Origin: JBEVMS01 sp040508515
GTDB lineage: Bacteria; Pseudomonadota; Gammaproteobacteria; Xanthomonadales; Rhodanobacteraceae
NCBI GenBank assembly: GCA_040508515.1
Contig: JBEVMS010000067.1
Span: 1 to 8,616, forward strand
Direction: 5' to 3'
Length of the DNA stretch: 8,616 nucleotides
This document shows, piece after piece, positions 6,488 through 8,616 of this stretch. Numbering within the stretch: the stretch's first letter is position 1; every line of letters begins with the position of its first letter. The position numbers and the translations under genes are program-made. The notes under the pieces are model-generated. The model ran no database searches. It was not told the DNA's origin and saw nothing but the letters and a program-made list of their open reading frames with translations.

Positions 6488-7176
6488 GGTGATCGCGCGC
6501 CGACGGGATGGCGCAGCCGCTCATCCAGCGCCTTCAACTGCGCTGGCGTACCCAGGTTGTACCAGGCGCCGTCGTAGCGCTCGCCGCTGAGTTGGCCGGC
6601 GGTCATCGCCCGTTGGTACTGCTGGAGCAGCTTGAAGCGGCCAGGTTGCTGCGATTGGATGAACGCAGGCCGGTACACGCCAATATTGCCGAAGGTCAGG
6701 CGTGGCGCGGCGCCCTCGTCGTGCAACAGGCCGTGTTCGTCCAGCACGAAATCCCCCCCTGCATGCCAATCCGGGTTCGGCACCATGACCAGATGCGCCA
6801 GGCCAGCCGGTTGCGGCGGCAGCATGGCGTAGTCGTAATCGCTCCAGATATCCGCGCTGACCGCGATGAACGGCTCGCCGCCCAGCAAGCTCAGCGCATT
6901 GCGCATGCCGCCGCCGGTTTCCAACGGAATGGAGCCCTCGTAGGCATAGCGGATGCGCAGTCCCCAGCGCGCGCCGTCGCCCAGCGTGTCGGGAAACTGT
7001 TCGGCCAGATGCGAGGTGTTGATGACCACGTAATGGACGCCGCTGGTGGCGAGTTTTTCCAGATGCCATTCGATCAACGGCTTGCCGCCGACCGGAAGCA
7101 AGGGTTTGGGCGTGTGATCGGTCAGTGGGCGCATGCGCTCGCCTAGCCCGGCCGCGAAGAGCAAGGCGTGTTTCAT
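6484..7176 (-). CDS. murU: N-acetylmuramate-1-phosphate uridylyltransferase
   Basis: Nucleotidyltransferase that joins MurNAc-1-phosphate to UTP, giving UDP-MurNAc and pyrophosphate. This is the last step of the salvage route that returns cell-wall MurNAc to peptidoglycan synthesis without MurA/MurB, and it underlies intrinsic fosfomycin tolerance in bacteria that have it. It has 230 residues, normal for MurU. The N-terminal signature FAAGLGERMRPLT (7-19) with KPLLPV (24-29) binds the nucleotide. ETGGG (86-90) and the metal-binding D109 (SADIWSD) are present, as is YNLGTP (206-211) near the end. It starts inside the last codons of amgK (ATGA overlap) and ends in an ATGA overlap with the kinase gene. 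The general family includes glucose-1-phosphate transferases, but amgK next door settles the call. Confidence 0.93.
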   Translation of the reverse strand: MKHALLFAAGLGERMRPLTDHTPKPLLPVGGKPLIEWHLEKLATSGVHYVVINTSHLAEQFPDTLGDGARWGLRIRYAYEGSIPLETGGGMRNALSLLGGEPFIAVSADIWSDYDYAMLPPQPAGLAHLVMVPNPDWHAGGDFVLDEHGLLHDEGAAPRLTFGNIGVYRPAFIQSQQPGRFKLLQQYQRAMTAGQLSGERYDGAWYNLGTPAQLKALDERLRHPVGARSP

Positions 7177-8210
7177 GCCGCCACCGCCTGACGCAGATCG
7201 CGCCCGGCCACGCGGCGCTCCAGCAGGTCGGCCAGCGCGGCCAATTCGTGATGACGACGGGCGACTCGAATCACGTACTCGTATACCCGCGGCAGATCGC
7301 CCAGATAGCCGGGCTTGCCGTCGCGATAATTGAGCCGGCAGAACAGCCCCAGCACCTTGAGATGCCGCTGCAAGCCGATCAGGTCGAACCAGCGCATGAA
7401 GCGATCGGCATCAATGTCCTCGCCGATCAAGTGCGCGGCCAGCAGACGCTGGCGATAGCTTTCCACCCAGCCTTGCACGCGCTGTTCGTCCCAGGCGATG
7501 TAGCAGTCGCGTAGCAGCGAGGCCAGATCGTAAGTGATCGGGCCGATCAGCGCGCCCTGAAAATCGATGATGCCCGGCGAGCGCAACAAGCCTGTCGGCG
7601 CGGGCTCGGCGTGCGACACGCGCAGCAGGTTGCGGCTGTGGAAGTCGCGATGCACGAAGCAGCGCGGCTGCTCCAGCGCGCTCTCCAACAGCACGGCGAA
7701 GGCCGTCTTCAGCACGTGCCAGTCGGCGCCGCTGGGAGGCTGGCCCAGGTGCCGACCCAGAAACCATTCCGGCATGATTTCCAGCTCGCGGCTGAGAAAC
7801 GCGTCGTCGTAGCCAGACATGCCGCTGACCTCGACCTTGGCCTGCATGCGCACCAGGGCATCGAGGGCGTCGCCGTACAACGCATCGACGCTGTGTTCGT
7901 CGAGTTCGGCCAGATAGAGCCGGTCGCCCAGGTCTTCGATCAGCAAAAAGCCCTGGTCCAGATCGCAGGTCTGCACCGCGGGCACATGCAGCCCGGCATC
8001 GCGAAGGCGCTGGCCGATGTCCAGCCACGGCCGCGGGTCTTCCTGGGCCGGTGGCGAGTCCATCACGATCCAGCTGCGCCCCGCATGCGCGGTACGCCAA
8101 TAGCTGCGGAAACTGGCATCGGCCGACGCCGGCGCCAGGCTCAGCGAGGCATCGCCCAAGGTGGACCGGGTCCAGGCGAGGCGGGCGGCGGCGCGGTCGT
8201 GCATATCCAT
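7173..8210 (-). CDS. amgK: Anomeric MurNAc/GlcNAc kinase
   Basis: Aminoglycoside phosphotransferase-fold sugar kinase that phosphorylates MurNAc (and GlcNAc) at C1 using ATP, feeding MurU. It has 345 residues, usual for AmgK. The N-lobe contains ASADASFRSYWR (28-39), a typical AmgK opening. The catalytic loop is HRDFHSRN (187-194, D189 as catalytic base). The metal-binding D216 lies in IIDFQGALIGPITYDLASLLRD. It is the first gene of the four-gene minus-strand unit and overlaps murU by 4 nt. ATG 8210 is used; a second in-frame ATG at 8204 is equally placed and would drop two residues, and neither has a strong ribosome site. In many gammaproteobacteria amgK-murU lies divergent to lptD, but no lptD start is visible to the right here. 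Confidence 0.94.
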   Translation of the reverse strand: MDMHDRAAARLAWTRSTLGDASLSLAPASADASFRSYWRTAHAGRSWIVMDSPPAQEDPRPWLDIGQRLRDAGLHVPAVQTCDLDQGFLLIEDLGDRLYLAELDEHSVDALYGDALDALVRMQAKVEVSGMSGYDDAFLSRELEIMPEWFLGRHLGQPPSGADWHVLKTAFAVLLESALEQPRCFVHRDFHSRNLLRVSHAEPAPTGLLRSPGIIDFQGALIGPITYDLASLLRDCYIAWDEQRVQGWVESYRQRLLAAHLIGEDIDADRFMRWFDLIGLQRHLKVLGLFCRLNYRDGKPGYLGDLPRVYEYVIRVARRHHELAALADLLERRVAGRDLRQAVAA

Positions 8211-8361
8211 CCAGGCTCAATCGCTGCGAAAGTCCGCTTCAGCTTAACCTCAGCGCGCACCGGGGAATACGGGCCAATGCAAAGGTCTTGGCGTAGATAG
8301 TTGCGCCGCTTCATCCGGTGCGGGTTTATGCCCTTCGGCAGCGGTAGCGCCTTTCATCAGC
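8211..8361. other. Upstream spacer of the amgK operon
   Basis: No reading frame here is supported. It should contain the minus-strand amgK promoter, but I found no pair of -35 and -10 boxes at acceptable spacing. An 8-bp inverted repeat (CGCACCGG at 8256-8263, CCGGTGCG at 8315-8322) is 51 nt apart and could easily be chance. Confidence 0.4.
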
Positions 8362-8616
8362 CAAGGGGGGCGAGGACGGGCCGCGCGAGGTGCTTATCAC
8401 CCTGGCAATGCGTTGGCGCTGATCTTCCATCGACGCGGCATCGACACCGAGGAAGGGCTGGTGGCGCGTCCGAAACCAGGCGGCGGGTGCCTACGATGCG
8501 ATCATCGTCTGCGTGCCGAGGCTGGATCGGGAGGGCAGTGGCGCATTGGCTGTTCCACGATTGCGGCCTGACGCGGTGGTGTTCGATGTCGCGTGTCGTT
8601 GCCGGTGGCGGCGATG
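8362..8616 (+). pseudogene. Possible decayed gene in shifting frames, cut by the window edge
   Basis: No single frame holds a convincing protein, but coding-like pieces with G/C-ending codons appear in turn. One frame gives KGGEDGPREVLITLA (about 8362-8406), then stops at TGA 8420. A second frame gives GNALALIFHRRGIDTEEG (about 8404-8457), then stops at TGA 8569. The first frame resumes with AGAYDAIIVCVP and LRPDAVVFDVA (about 8483-8600) and is open to the end. The pieces would join through +1/-1 shifts. The hydrophobic IIVCVP strand is reminiscent of Rossmann-type dehydrogenases, but I cannot name a family. It may be a pseudogene, sequencing error or plain intergenic DNA. Confidence 0.25.

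Noticed and set aside
5789..6577. Open frames on the plus strand across the kinase, murU and amgK (5789-6577, 6508-7146, 7611-8300)
   Set aside because: The same antisense effect; low-complexity His/Arg/Gln-rich products with no motifs, opposed by well-defined minus-strand genes.

Overview
This is a GC-rich chromosomal window with tightly packed genes. Gene content and protein style suggest a gammaproteobacterium of the Xanthomonadales/Rhodanobacteraceae type (Rhodanobacter, Dyella, Luteibacter or a relative). That assignment is an inference from recognised families, not from a database search.

Layout, left to right. Positions 1-98 hold the probable last codons of an upstream gene and a perfect intrinsic terminator. 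A plus-strand respiratory operon follows: cydA (306-1700), cydB (1709-2716) and a 50-residue DUF2474 membrane peptide (2716-2868). Together they encode a cytochrome bd-type quinol oxidase of the short-Q-loop, cyanide-insensitive (CioAB) kind. About 140 nt downstream, with no visible terminator between, is a sterol desaturase/fatty acid hydroxylase family membrane protein (3007-4068). Then comes a stand-alone receiver protein (4249-4611).

The right half is on the minus strand and reads leftwards from 8210: amgK (8210-7173), murU (7176-6484), an HWE-family sensor histidine kinase with two PAS-like domains (6487-4988), and a second stand-alone receiver (4982-4623). The first two junctions are 4-nt ATGA overlaps and the third is a 5-nt gap, so the four genes look like one transcription unit. 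AmgK and MurU form the MurNAc salvage route (MurNAc to MurNAc-1-phosphate to UDP-MurNAc). The kinase and receiver form a phosphorelay input with no DNA-binding output in the window. The two receivers converge tail to tail with 11 nt between their stop codons, and a hairpin spans that gap.

The last 400 nt (8211-8616) contain no intact gene that I can support. Short coding-like stretches there jump between two plus-strand frames, which suggests a decayed gene or a gene running off the edge.

I do not see a wholly new system, CRISPR array, tRNA, rRNA or mobile element. The most unusual feature is the translational coupling of cell-wall sugar salvage genes to an HWE kinase/receiver pair.
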